In this document: positions 47,952-59,374 of the stretch, piece by piece
Position numbering within the stretch: position 1 is the stretch's first letter
Layout: the number at the start of each line of letters is the position of its first letter
Origin: Dysidea avara
Lineage: Eukaryota; Porifera; Demospongiae; Dictyoceratida; Dysideidae
Assembly (NCBI RefSeq): GCF_963678975.1
Contig: NC_089281.1
Coordinates: 11,309,277-11,373,276, forward strand
Direction: 5' to 3'
Length of the DNA: 64,000 nucleotides
Notes under the pieces: generated by a model
Seen by the model: the letters and a program-made list of their open reading frames with translations, nothing else
Told to the model about the DNA's origin: nothing
The model's database searches: none
Program-made: the position numbers and the translations under genes

Positions 47952-48314
47952 ATGGGAGATGAGCCACAAGATGTTGCAATTACTCCACACCAGCAGCAAA
48001 CAAGAGAGGACAAACCAGAGTTGTGTATCAGTAGGATTAGTGTAACATTATCTAATGATGAAGATATCAAACAAGAATTAGTAGTTAGTAGACATCACCA
48101 GGTAGTAGAGGAAAGATCACAACTCTGTAAGATTGGTGTGAAATCACTAGTTGATGAAGAAACTAAACAACAAGTGATGATTACTCCACAGCAACAGACA
48201 ACAAAATCAGAGGACAAGTCTGAACTGTCTATTGGTCATATTGGTGTGAAGTTACCAACAACTATTGTACATGGGATATCACTGGTGAAAACACCTTCAA
48301 CAGGATCATCATAG
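47952..48314 (+). CDS. short acidic repeat protein, family copy B (intact)
   Basis: 120-aa single-exon frame starting MGDEPQDVAITPHQQQTRED. It is built from about three units of 30-34 aa, each of the form QQ-x-EDK-x-ELCI-x-x-I-x-V-x-L/S followed by a charged DEDIKQELVVS-type linker: unit 1 residues about 13-50, unit 2 about 51-82 (HHQVVEERSQLCKIGVKS), unit 3 about 83-110 (QQTTKSEDKSELSIGHIGVK). It ends KLPTTIV...TPSTGSS. No signal peptide or membrane segment; rich in E, K, Q, S, T. Copies C, D and E are close relatives with shared flanks, so the gene lies on a recently duplicated unit. I do not recognise the family; it might be a host gene family or a passenger of a repeat. Confidence 0.6.
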   Translation: MGDEPQDVAITPHQQQTREDKPELCISRISVTLSNDEDIKQELVVSRHHQVVEERSQLCKIGVKSLVDEETKQQVMITPQQQTTKSEDKSELSIGHIGVKLPTTIVHGISLVKTPSTGSS

Positions 48315-49580
48315 AAGATATACCTTACAATACTGCCACACACACACACACTACTCACACAATAACTTTATTATCTTATTCAACCAAATGTGCAAGTATG
48401 TATGTTATACAATCATGATAATGGTTTATATAGTACAATTCACCCAAAATGAACAACTTTGAAATGGAATCGAAAACTAATTTTATCTCCAAATTTCTAC
48501 CAATGACTGGGGCTTGCACCCCTATTCATATTCGTCTACATTCCCCCGGGGTAGATATTGTTGCCTTCTAGTGTGGAACAAAGTTTAGGTGGCTAAATGT
48601 TGAAACCTTTGGTGGTTGCTAGGGAGTAGTGGTTGTTAGGGAGTAACAGTTGTGGTTATGTGTGAGCCTTACAATGTAAGAAAGTGTGTTTAAAATGTTA
48701 ACACGTTTGCTTTACTCATTTAATGGTAGTGTCTAAGCAATGGACTGACATTTTTGGCCTTACACATTTTCAAGGGTGGGGTTACTGTACATTTGGGCGA
48801 CTTGTGGACATTTCAGCACTGAGTGGTGAATACTTTAATCCTAAAAAGTAGCTGTGATATACTGGGCTCAATTAAATGCAATCAATTACACTGCTTGATA
48901 GTATCTACTTGCAGATACTAACATGTAGGCATGTATACCCCAAAATGTTTCTCTCACACATGATTATACAACTTTCTATAGAGAGTAAATGGTGAATTGG
49001 TGACTATTAGTCACTGGAGTCCACGATATCTGACTGGGGCTGTGAAATGGGAGATATAAGCACATTAAATTTGCCTACTTTTAAACTTCATGGCCCAGAG
49101 TAGATGGTCCAGTCGGTCAAGCCTTAGCTGGACCAACTAGCTGACCAGCTCGAACCATGTAATCATGTAGCTACTATCTATGGACGATCGTATCTACACA
49201 TACATTTTACAGATGTTATAGAAACGCATGGCATGAGTAATTACCTATAGTTCCTCAGCCCAACTAGACTAAAGCACAAAACTACATGTATAGTACTTGC
49301 AATTACCTTACAGCACAGTACAGTGTTCACATTGTTTTGTATAGTAAGTAATGATTGTGGGATCTTTGTATTGGTATCACGTGTGCATCGTGAATTATGG
49401 TGTGTACAGTGGGTGCCATCTTAGTTTCTATAAACCAGCATCCTTATTACAATTCAATCTCATCTTCTTGGCTTATCACTCTTGGCTTTTTTTTTACTGA
49501 GTGAAGGGCTGGCATCTTGCCTGGCATTGACAACCTATAGGCAAGTCCACACATCCAGTTTTCACTGGCCAAGTCATATA
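48315..49580. other. no gene seen; contains a duplicate of 27020-27300
   Basis: The 3' flank of copy B (GATATACC...ACTGCCACACACAC) resembles that of copy D at 59205. 48755-49040 matches 27020-27300 directly. The remainder is unassigned. Confidence 0.5.
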
Positions 49581-50345
49581 TGTGACTGGATTTGCGAAAA
49601 GGGGTCTTCCACACACATCCAACTTCGTCAATTCATAACTTCAGATTGGAAAAGACTATTAGTTTAAAATTTGGTGAGTAGTGAGAATAGGCATAGCTTG
49701 AGGGATGAAAGACAAAATTTCAGGGCTTTATGTCTTTTGATCACAGACAGTGTTGGGAATAACACATTACATAAGTAACGCGTTACGTAATATTATTACT
49801 TTTATGGTAACTAAGTAATATAACAAAATATGCTATAAAAACGGGTAATATAACTTAAGTTACTTTACTTACAAATGTAACGCGTTACCTAAGTAATATA
49901 GTTACTGTAACAAATCTAATATTATGTAATATTATTACTACAGGTAACGAAGTTACTAATCTCGTTAGTTATCCTCTGAGTAACGCCTAACCAAAACGAA
50001 GTAACGAAACCTACTGAATGAAGCTTATTCACCAGCTTCTTACTTATAACCAAGATTTGCACATTGTCCAACAATGCAATCATGTCATGTGATAACGTGG
50101 TAGTTTCACACGTGATAGCTTAAGGCTGTGGACACAAAGTAATATAATATGTAATATTATTATAGTTACTTTATTTTATGGGTAATATGTAACTGCAACT
50201 AAATAGTTCAGTTGCAAGTAATATGTAATATGTAACTAGTTACTTTTACAAAGTAACTCGCCCAATACTGATCACAGAGATATGATTTTCCAAGTTCATA
50301 GAATTGGATGTGTATGGAAGACCCCTTTTCGTAAATCCGGTCACA
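49581..50345. mobile_element. MITE-B copy 2, split by a nested hAT-like MITE
   Basis: Same ends as 45001-45240 (TGTGACTGGATTTGCGAAAA left; CGTAAATCCGGTCACA right) and the same internal sequence, interrupted at 49748-50270. Without the insert the element would be about 235 bp. Confidence 0.88.
49748..50270. mobile_element. hAT-like palindromic MITE, 523 bp, 8-bp target duplication
   Basis: Ends CAGTGTTGGG and CCCAATACTG; target dupl. ATCACAGA at 49740-49747 and 50271-50278. The interior is full of GTAACGCGTTAC-like palindromes and TAATATTATTA. This matches the widespread animal MITE type with TGTTGGGAATAACG ends. No transposase. Confidence 0.92.
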
Positions 50346-50546
50346 GGCCTAATGTCTTGTAATGCCAAGTTTCCAACACCATCCTGGGTTGGGCGATATA
50401 CCAGTATGATGGTAACAAGGCGATATTACAGCTGGCAATAACTAATACTGCTTGTTGTCGGTATAAACGGTCATAGCACACACAGTAGATAACGTAAGTA
50501 GTTATAAGTAGATGTTGTGTAATTGTATGTGCATTTAAGTACTGTA

Positions 50547-51047
50547 CAGTGGAACCTCCCTTATCCGGACTTCTATTATCCGGGCACCTCCATTGTCCGG
50601 GCACCTCCATTGTCCGGGCACCTCCATTGTCCGGGCACCTCCATTGTCCGGGCACCTCCATTGTCCGGGCACCTCCATTGTCCAGACAGCCCAAATTGGT
50701 CATGTGGCTTGTAGTTTATTGACCATAATGAAGTTTGGTTTAGATAAAAGCACAAGGAGGGAGCCTAAAGGTTGCTGTTTAACTGTTTGGTGGCTTGCTA
50801 CTAATAACTACCACTTGGTTGCTAGGTGATAATGCATTTTTACAGCCCAGGGGAGTGACCATGAATGCTCTGTAGTGACTTCCCCTCTGTCTACTAAACT
50901 GCATAGCACTAACTGATAGCAATAACAACATTACTTGTATTTAAGTTAGTCACTTTAGTATAATAGCATGTTATTCTTAGTTACGGACATTTCTGAGATA
51001 CGGACAGTAGTATGTACCAGACCGCCCGGATAAGAGAGGTTCCACTG
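50547..51047. mobile_element. pogo/Tigger-like MITE, ~500 bp, with internal satellite
   Basis: Ends CAGTGGAACCTCCCTTATCC and (reverse complement) CAGTGGAACCTCTCTTATCC, TA on both sides (50545-50546, 51048-51049). Related to 442-671. Confidence 0.85.
50579..50684. repeat. 17-bp tandem repeat, six copies
   Basis: Unit TCCGGGCACCTCCATTG repeated six times near the left end of the pogo-like MITE; the unit overlaps the terminal TATCCGG motif, so it may have grown from the end of the element. Confidence 0.95.
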
Positions 51048-52129
51048 TAGTTGTAATTGCTGTACATATACTCAGCAGCTTGCCCACAAACCATTCATTA
51101 ATGCAGACTTGCCGCATTAAAAATAAGTAATAAGTAATTGCACTACTATGTGAAGTGATGCACTGATTATTAGAATACATGTGAGGCACATGTACTGGAT
51201 GCAGCACTACTTTGACTGTGGGATAAGATTCTGGCCTCACATTAAAAGCCTTAGTAAATTATCTGCTAGCTATACATATGCCTCCTTCAAGATTTATATG
51301 CGCTCCATGGCATCTCTATAAGTTAGGCTACTTTTTCTAAACTCCTTGCAGTTGCGGTAGTAAATAAATTTCACCCATGCAAATATAAACTGTTTTTGAG
51401 TGTACTTGCTATAGTTTATTTCAATATTGTGATAGTTGCAATAATCGTGATGATAAGCTCCACAATACATGTGGAAGGAAATTTTCAACATCACCCAACC
51501 CTAGTGACACACGATAACAACCATAAGAATGTAAAATACCAATTTACCCTAACAGAACAGGCACCATGGAAGAGCATAGGGTAGACATGTGAAAAGGGGC
51601 CATCTGGAATGTACTAATGAAGCATTGTACCACCTCTCTGCATGTCATGGGATAGCAGTTTCACACAACAATGAGCTGTAGCACTTGCCATGCAGCAACT
51701 GGTATTGGCACCTAGTGTTCAGTGGTTACAGTGATTTGAGTGTTCAGCAAGTAATCCTGCAATTGCCCACCCACCCACCCCACCCCACCCCACCCCACCC
51801 CACCCACCCATTTTTGTTCTGTGTTGAATAGCCAACCTGGCATCCCAGGATGGAGGGGCGCAGTAATACTGCTTGAAGAATAACCATAATGCTAGCCATC
51901 TCTCAAGTGCAGCCAATCAAAATGCAGAGATCAGAGACTAGAGACACCCTAACCATTTTACTTGAGAGATTTTGCATGCCCCAGCGAAGTCCTGGGCTTG
52001 CCCAATCTTTTTCCCAAATTGGCCTATAAGCTAAAGTGTTAGTGTTCACTAGCTTGCCTGAGATGTTAACTGATCCCATTACGTTTTGGTTGGACAGGCA
52101 CAGTCATACTGTCAATCTGTTAACATAGA
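51048..52129. other. no gene seen
   Basis: Contains a C/A-rich simple tract (CCCACCCACCCCACCCC) at about 51765-51810. No exon recognised. Confidence 0.45.
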
Positions 52130-52250
52130 CAGCTCCAAAAGAGGGAAAATGGCAATGTAGTTGACAGATATGGTTGGTGCCTTTGTATACCAGTATTTTC
52201 CATCACTAGGCAGAAGATAATAACCCGGTTTTAACAGACTAGAGAGGATA
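52130..52250. repeat. left arm of a 2.5-kb inverted-repeat segment
   Basis: CAGCTCCAAAAGAGGGAAAA through GTTGACAGATATGGTTGG to TTTTAACAGACTAG returns as the reverse complement at 54490-54612 at moderate similarity. Confidence 0.75.
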
Positions 52251-53049
52251 ATCAGACCATGTCCTTCAGGTGTAACTGTCTTAACTATTTGCAGTGGGAA
52301 TATCTTTTATTTCAGTAAAGTTCTCTGAGCTCACTGTCTTCATGCTGAGTATCATATATGCTGCTTGATTTGATGTCTGCAGATGTGTAGCATTTGACAA
52401 TAGTTTCAGTTGACATCATTTTAACGAAAGTAGAAACCTCTTGGGAAGTGACAACATTTTCAGCACTCTTCCTGATGTTGTCTTCTATTACTTGATTGAT
52501 TTTATCCTATTCAATTTGGACTTTGCTTTGACAATCCTTTTCCTAACATCACTAATGAAGAAATGTGATGGCAACAGAATAGGATTTCAACTAGCAACTA
52601 AAGCTCCATATTGGCATAAGAAAATGAAGAAGCATTAGATAACATGTGTACAATAGTGGCTGCCCCTCCGGGGTACTCACTCAACAATGTAAACATGATA
52701 TGATCAAAATATTTTACACTAAAGCTATCCTTTTCCAACAGATCATACACTAATACTCATCAGCTGAAGGTTCATCACATTAAATGGGTTACACCCCTCA
52801 CAAGGTTCTTGTCTATCTCAGTATTATTTACTGTACATGATGTTATATGCTAGAATGAAGATACTGCTAGATACACTCTGCCAATGCATCATGCTAAGAC
52901 TCGATTATAAGAATCATGTGGTGAAATTAAATTCCGCTCCGGAATTCCGTGTTTTACCAATAGCCCTTAGAAACAACACAGTAAACTTTTGCATGAATGC
53001 AATAAAAAGCTGCACATATAAGCATTTTATGCGACAATAAATACATCAC

Positions 53050-53345
53050 TCATTTACCAAGTGGTACCATTGACAGCAATTTAACCAATACTTTAACAGT
53101 TTCACTGGTAGCTTGATTAATAGATGACCTGTTGAATCTTGCCATTCGACAAACCATAAACTCAAAGTGGCCATCTTGTTTCTCATAATCAAATGGTCTG
53201 TCCTCCCACATCCTTAGGATATTTTTAGGATCCCACAATGCTGGCAGTACAAACTCAAGATAGTTATCTTCTCCCATACTAAGTTCTGTGCTGGTGTTTT
53301 GTTGTCTTCTGGTGCTCTCTTCCTTTTCCCTATTTTCATTACAAT
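53050..53345 (-). CDS. unrecognised ORF inside the inverted-repeat segment
   Basis: Open frame of about 98 codons from the NENREKEE region (53345) through an internal ATG at 53277 (MGEDNYLEFVLPALWDPKNI) to TGA at 53050; ends VKLLSMVPLGK. It contains RPFDYEKQDGHFEFMVCRMA. Composition looks protein-like, not repeat-like. I do not recognise it; it may be one exon of a larger gene or a piece of a mobile element, as inverted arms flank it. Confidence 0.35.
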
Positions 53346-53842
53346 GGCTCGTTTTTTATGGATCCGGTGATGTCTGACACTTGTTGTTTGATGTTAGGCA
53401 GAACTTCATAACTGCAATTGTAGGCTGCAGTGGTTAATGTATTGGTAGTTTATTAGAACTTTGGAAAGGTTTCTACTGCATTGTATCCATCTGGCTTGGA
53501 TCTCCCTTGGAATAGGGTCTGGGGTATGTTAACCCGTGGGGGGGCTGTGGTCAGCCAGAGTGGTCTTTAAGTTGAACTGGGTGACTGTGGCTTTGATTCT
53601 TTCCATTTGTGTGTGTATCTCAAAGACATGGCTAAGGTGGCTCTCGCCTCCTCCTTAGGTGAAATATCTTTTATGTTTCAGGTTTCCTTAACATGCATGA
53701 GTTTTCTGCATACTTGACACTGGGAATTTTCATATTAACTTCAGTGAATTTGTAGTGTATAGTGGATTTCATAATATACTGTTTAGGCTACTCTGCTTAA
53801 CCAATATCATAGGTTTGTTTACATATATATATATATGTTAAG

Positions 53843-54300
53843 ATGGTGCTAAGACTGCTGCATGTTTGGCACCAGGAGCATATAAGTGCTGAAGGCGCAT
53901 ATAAGCTCTTGCTGGCACACAGTCGGCAAAAGAAAGTAAAACACACAGCAGAGATCATCATGCTAAGAGTTGAGGAACACTGGAACAGTCTATTTCAATC
54001 AGTGACTGTGAATGATAGGACACTTGACTACATGACTAGTGAAGAAACCAACAGATTGAAAGAAGTTTTGTCATTTTAAGAAACCACTAGAGCTGATCTA
54101 CTTGTAGCAATTGAGGCCCATGGACTAACTAAATGTTAAAGGTTCCTATGAAGTATTAAACCTTTCTTTATCATTATTTGAATGTAACTAGTGATCTTTT
54201 TACCATCACTTTAGAACTTATCTCATCATATATCAGAGCTGGGATTAAGGGATATGGTCAACACAGAACCATAAGAGTTTAAACAAGTTTTAGTGCAAGC
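53843..54300 (+). pseudogene. decayed copy of a coiled-coil gene (partner at 62053)
   Basis: Reads VLRLLHVWHQEHISAEGAYK, then TLDYMTSEETNRLKEVLSF, then a stop where the copy at 62053-62340 has tyrosine, followed by ETTRADLLVAIEAHG and more breaks, and finally YISELGLRDMVNTEP followed by TAA. The shared blocks and the shared final EP-stop tie it to the minus-strand copy. Confidence 0.6.
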
Positions 54301-54489
54301 TGAACAAGCTAGGATAACAGCATGAAGACAGTGATAATTTAAGGATTTCAAGTGATCAAAGCAGAGAGTGATATGCATCCCATAAGTGCAGAGGCATATG
54401 GATGAATTAACAAAAAGGCATACTGCTCAGAGAACTTCAATAAGACACTTACACCTGGAGGACATAGAATGACTACTGTATACTCACTA

Positions 54490-54612
54490 GTCTGTTAAAA
54501 CTGAGAAGCTTAGGGTAGCGACGACAAATACTGGCATACAAAGGTACCGACCATATCTGTCAACTATGTTGAAGATACCAAACCATTTTCCCTCACTTGG
54601 AGCTATCTGCAT
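54490..54612. repeat. right arm of the 2.5-kb inverted-repeat segment
   Basis: Reverse complement of 52130-52250. The sequence after it (CTATCTGACTGTGTCTCC) recurs at 62383 next to the paralogous coiled-coil gene. Confidence 0.75.
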
Positions 54613-54968
54613 TCTCAGCTAAGATTGTTCTTAAATTATTTACCCATCATCTCTATCTGACTGTGTCTCCTATACAGGATTAGTGATCACTTCATCAGTT
54701 AGTGTAATGGACAACGTTCTGTATAGGGTCTGACGTAGTGGCTGGCATATGTGAGTGCCAAAACACTAATATTATCAATTGAAACTATAATCTAACCACT
54801 TCACCCAACTGGCTAAAAGCTATGATTTTGCAATATGTATGTAGTGCTAGGGTTCTGGTTATGGCAACTTCAGGCAACTTGTTCCAGTGAAGGTACAGGA
54901 TAAATGTTTAGAATAGAGTAAAAGGATTATGGAGATGAATATGCCAAAGTAAAATACAGGAAAACATT

Positions 54969-55098
54969 ATTTGGCTGCTATAGTGGCAATAGCAGCCAAA
55001 TAAGTATTGCATTTATAAGGTTATTATTATTTAGCTGCCATTACCACTGTAGCAGCCAAATAAGTAAGTGGTAATGGAAGCCAAATAATAATAACCTT
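54969..55098. repeat. double palindrome
   Basis: First hairpin ATTTGGCTGCTATAG / AATAGCAGCCAAAT at 54969-55001; second with 32-nt arms at 55017-55048 and 55067-55098 differing at two positions, loop 18 nt. All arms contain TTGGCTGC/GCAGCCAA. It may be a small MITE. Confidence 0.85.
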
Positions 55099-55343
55099 GG
55101 CAATACCTTTCACAATAATTGAGTCTAACACATAGAGGAAGCCGTAGAGGGTTGCTTACTATAAATACAACACATTATTCCATTTATCCCAATAGTGTAT
55201 TGCACAGTGGTGGAGGAGAGTACAGCAGTAAAGAAGTGAATTCACTAAGGTATCAATAGCTATAATTGTAATCTAATAGTAGAGGACGCAGCAGAAGTAG
55301 ATGCTTAGTATTGTATATTAGTTATACTATTTTATAGACAACT

Positions 55344-55694
55344 ATGGGAGATGGAACAAAAGAGGTTACGGCTGCTGTACATGAGCAGCAAACAACAGAT
55401 TATAAATCAGAGTTGTGCTTCAGCAGAAAAGTCAACACTAAGCTGTTAATCACTGAAAAAAAAAAAGAAACCAAACAACAAGTGATGATTACTCCACAAC
55501 AACAGACAACAAAGTCAGAGGACAAGTCTGAACTCTCTATTGGTTATATTGGTATGAAGTTACCAACAACTATTGTACCTGGAATATCACTGGTGACCTT
55601 CAAGAATAGAAGGAAAAGTGGTTAGCATGTAAACACTATACTTGTGTGTATTATTCTTAATTCTCCAGGCTCATCATCACCCAGTACATCATAG
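55344..55694 (+). CDS. repeat-protein family copy C (divergent, two exons)
   Basis: Exon 1 55344-55620 and exon 2 55669-55694, joined through a 48-nt GTTAGC...TCCAG intron to end KNRRKSGSSSPSTS; without splicing it stops three bases into the intron. The N-terminus MGDGTKEVTAAVHEQQTTDY differs from copy B, the middle unit is replaced by RKVNTKLLITEKKKETKQQV, and the last unit (QQTTKSEDKSELSIGYIGMK) is almost identical. Intron use is inferred from the recurring SS-stop end in the other copies. Confidence 0.5.
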
Positions 55695-55989
55695 TACATC
55701 CCTCACACTACTAACATAACAAAGCATCCAACCGTTCATTTTATAATACCAAAAACTATACGTTTACAGAGCTATTACACATGCACAATATTATATAGTA
55801 CATTTATATATACAATATTATATATTGTACTTTGCGTGGGAGGATCAAAGCGATGCTGCGTATCGTATTGCCCATACAGCACTAATCAACTGCATAACTG
55901 TACTGTATGAGTCATACAGTACAGTTTTGCGCTTAATTGGGCAAATACAGTACAGTTATGCGGAGAATTTATTTAAGCAATGTTACATA

Positions 55990-56240
55990 AACAACACACT
56001 GTAAATCGCTAAAACCAGCCAAACTAATCCTACGACTTCGTTCTACGGTTAGGAATAGATTGTATAAACACTTACTGATCGTCTGATCACAAAGCTTTTT
56101 AAACACAACTCAACTATAACAGCACGATTGATCACGTGCGTAACATTAAATCGCTAAAACTAGCCGAACTAATCCTATTAGTTCGTTCTACAACTAGAAA
56201 TAGATTAGTTAAACACTTACTGATATCCTGATCACCGAAA
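55990..56240. repeat. direct repeat of an ~85-bp unit, 148 bp apart
   Basis: TAAATCGCTAAAACCAGCCA to CTTACTGATCG at 56000-56085 and again with changes at 56149-56235. Each unit has an inner dyad CTAATCCTA / TAGGAATAGATT. An inverted pair around TAACTGTACTGTATGAG sits just to the left (55900-55965). Confidence 0.8.
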
Positions 56241-56306
56241 GTCGCAGCGGTTTAAGTACTACAGAAAATCGCTACAAGCCAGAAGACCAGGAAGTATAAT
56301 ATAACA

Positions 56307-56406
56307 GTTAACGCACTGCCTATGCTTGTGTGTATGGAAAATACAGCACTTGGGGGATGTCTCCTCGTGCTGTATTTTCCATACACACGCACGGCGGTGC
56401 TTTAAC
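56307..56406. repeat. perfect hairpin with extended inverted flanks
   Basis: 56328-56349 and 56367-56388 are exact 22-nt inverted repeats around a 17-nt spacer (core ATGGAAAATACAGCAC). Outside them the pairing continues with gaps (GTTAACGCACTGCC against GGCGGTGCTTTAAC). Confidence 0.93.
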
Positions 56407-56565
56407 TCTAACATAGTACATCTATATACACACTTAATTCTGACACTACATTGGCTGCATAGAGATACAAAGTAGCTAATAAAGGTAATCACCAAAATCC
56501 ACCCATCATCATAATGTATAGTGTATTCAACGCAGCATTTTCATGTTATCGTTGATGATGCCATA

Positions 56566-57021
56566 GATAAATAGGGATTAGTAACGGTGACATCATCCCA
56601 ATACGCACTAATAGTTTTATGTACGGGCAATCCTTGTTATGGGTCCAGACTTTGAGTGGCCATATCTCACTAACTCTACTTTGGTCCTTCGTGAATTTAT
56701 CTTGACAGTTTCCTCTTCACTACTACATCAGGTGAGTGTTATCAAATCACGGCGGTATGGAGCCAGTTTGTCTTGAACATCATCATTATGGTTGCCTAGG
56801 CATGGCACCAATAATTTTTTGTGGCACTATTACTAAGGACAATGACAAGGTATGAGAATTTTTTCAGCATTAACTAAGTCCACAATGGTTGAAGATGGAT
56901 ATGAAGGATAAACTGAGCGCTAATTCTGTCGACCACTGAACTCATAACCAAGAGACAAGTCAAACCCGTAACAAGGATTGTCTGTAGTGACATCATCATT
57001 GCCAATCCCTTTTTATTTATG
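56566..57021. mobile_element. MITE, ~455 bp
   Basis: Left end ATAAATAGGGATTAGTAACG...GACATCATC, right end (reverse complement) ATAAATAAAAAGGGATTGGC...GATGATGTCACT. A second inner pair GGGCAATCCTTGTTATGGG / CCCGTAACAAGGATTGTC lies within. No clear target duplication. Confidence 0.6.
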
Positions 57022-58340
57022 ATGATGTATACAACAACTACAAAAGACATGCACTCACTTCAATGATGGCTATAATAAAAGGGGACCAACAAGAAAAAAC
57101 TAGTGAGAACTTCAAATATGTTTAGTCTGAAAAAAGAAATGCCAAATACCAACAGTTGATAGCTTTCTAATATTGTAACTCTCACTTGTACCACCTCCTG
57201 TCACTCATATCTTGTCAAGACAACAAGAAGTGAACTAGGGACAGTCCCTAAGAAATCCAAAAATTGCTCAATCCTGAATCTAGTCTAGTGCCTATTAACT
57301 GACTAGATGGACATTCAACAGTTAATAGAACTTGAAAGGATTACTAAGACATAACATTTCTCTGTCAACATTTGACAACATTAGCCAGTACTTGAAAGGA
57401 TTACTAAGACATACGTATTGTTTCCAAACACATGACAAGCTAACTTTTCTGTCCTCTCAGTGGTGGATCTAGGATTTTTGAAAGGAGGCTTCTGGGTATT
57501 TATCCATAAAGCCATTGCATTAGTATAGAGTCTAAACGTTAGTATAGTTATATAGCTACCCATTGTGCTACCATATAAACATCCTTACTTGCTCTTTTAT
57601 CAAAGAAAGACAATGGTTTTTCCTTGCTTTAATGCATCAGGGTCACTTTTAAGCTTTCGCAGCAACAAGTGCCTGAAAAAAAAAATTATAGAGTGAGATC
57701 AGTTGCTGTGCTTTTGATCTAGTTGGCCTTAAAGGTGAAAAAGAAGACATTCTATAAGTTAAATGTTCCTGTTATGATAAAGGACTATTTACAACAGAAG
57801 AATGGCATACTCAGCCTTAAAAAGTGAAATTCTGAAAAGGGGTTTCTGTCGAAACTACCAAAACCCTTCTAGATCTGCTACTGCCTCTTGATGCCTTAAC
57901 TGATATTCAAGGTGATAAAGAACAAACTAATCAAGATGAAGCACTGCTGACCATGATACACATTTAGCAAGACTGGAGCAGTCTAGTAAATAAGGAAAAT
58001 TAAAGTTGAGATTATTACCAAGAGCAGTTCTACACTTGTAACCAAAGTAAGTAGCAAAAGATAGCAGTCCAGAATAGATTTTACCAAGCCACGTACAAAT
58101 CATTGTATAAACTTTAGTGTATATTTTGGTTTATGGAGAATGACATTGCATTTACTTCAGTGATATAATTTGAAGCAGCTTTGCAGGTTACCTCAATTAC
58201 AGTGTATGCCAATACCAAATTAGAGGTGTGGATTAAAAGTTGTACAAACAAGTGACAATTGGCTACAACATTGTTACCACACTGCTAAATTACTAAGAAT
58301 GCACTCACTTCACCATGAAACCAAGAAACATATTCACAAG
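57022..58340. other. no gene seen
   Basis: Unassigned. A short direct repeat (ACTTGAAAGGATTACTAAGA) occurs at about 57331 and 57391. Confidence 0.4.
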
Positions 58341-58358
58341 CACTAACACACTGTCATA

Positions 58359-58568
58359 GTGTTCATAACCACTGCAATAATAAGAGTTATGAGTGTCTGC
58401 ATGCAAAAAGTAGTAAGACACGCAGTTGCTAATCCACTATTCGTGAGGTATATTAATATATTCAGTGGTGCAGAATGGGAAGAACACTCTTGCTTGGTTA
58501 CCCACTATGAGGATAAAGTTAGAAACAACTATGTAACACTAGTAGACAATATTAAGGATTACTTGTGA
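58359..58568 (+). other. open frame, possible terminal exon, unrecognised
   Basis: Frame reads VRYINIFSGAEWEEHSCLVT then HYEDKVRNNYVTLVDNIKDY-L and stop. Composition is protein-like and an acceptor-like ACACGCAG is at 58422. Nothing else of a gene was found around it. Confidence 0.2.
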
Positions 58569-58855
58569 ATCTTAATGCCTTGTTGGCTATCCCAAGAGAC
58601 TAACTTAGCAAGCCTACCATGAATCATTGAAAATGATATAGCCTTCATTTACTCACCAACTTCACAAATTATACTTACTCCAAATCTATACACAATCACC
58701 TTTTTCATTTATGGACTAGCAAAAAGTTAGGCTACGTACATACAAGCAATGCTACAAATAAATCACCTCAATATTTAATATGTACCCACCTTGTTAATGA
58801 GGACAATAATCATAAATGTACTACTGGATATATTACTAGCACCAAATAACTCAAA

Positions 58856-59204
58856 ATGGGAGATCAGCCACAAGGTGTAGTAACAGCAGCAAACAAGAGA
58901 GGACAAAACAGAGTTGTATATCAGTAGGATTAGTGTAACACTATCTAATGATGAAGATATCAAACAAGAATTAGTAGTTAGTAGACATCACCAGGTAGTA
59001 GAAGAAAGATCACAACTCTGTAAGATTGGTGTAAAATCACCAGTTGATGAAGAAACTAAACAACAAGTGATGATTACTCCACAGCAACAGACAACAAAGT
59101 CAGAGGACAAGTCTGAACTGTCTATCGGTTATATTGGTGTGAAGTTACCAACAACTATTGTACCTGGAATATCACTGGTGAACACACCTTCAACAAGATC
59201 ATAA
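58856..59204 (+). pseudogene. repeat-protein family copy D (frameshifted)
   Basis: Starts MGDQPQGVVTAANKRG but an 11-bp deletion relative to copy E shifts the frame and a stop follows. After it the family frame is intact for 95 codons (YISRISVTLSNDEDIKQELV ... NTPSTRS). Nucleotide identity to B and E is very high, so the break is recent. Confidence 0.75.
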
Positions 59205-59374
59205 AAGATATACCCTATCAGTTTATAATACTGCCACACACACAACACACACACACACACATACTCAAAATAATTTTTATCAACTCGTTTAGGAGCTGGA
59301 GACTTACTGGCACTTTTGGCAGTGGAATGACTTTCTGATGGCACAGATATACAAGTACACAGGAATTCTCAACT

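Noticed and set aside
50579-50684. Regular short repeats that could suggest a CRISPR array
   Set aside because: The units are contiguous 17-bp tandem copies with no spacers, inside a pogo-like MITE of a eukaryotic genome.
51719-51916. Gly/Trp-rich minus-strand frame
   Set aside because: It is produced by the CCCACCCC simple repeat.
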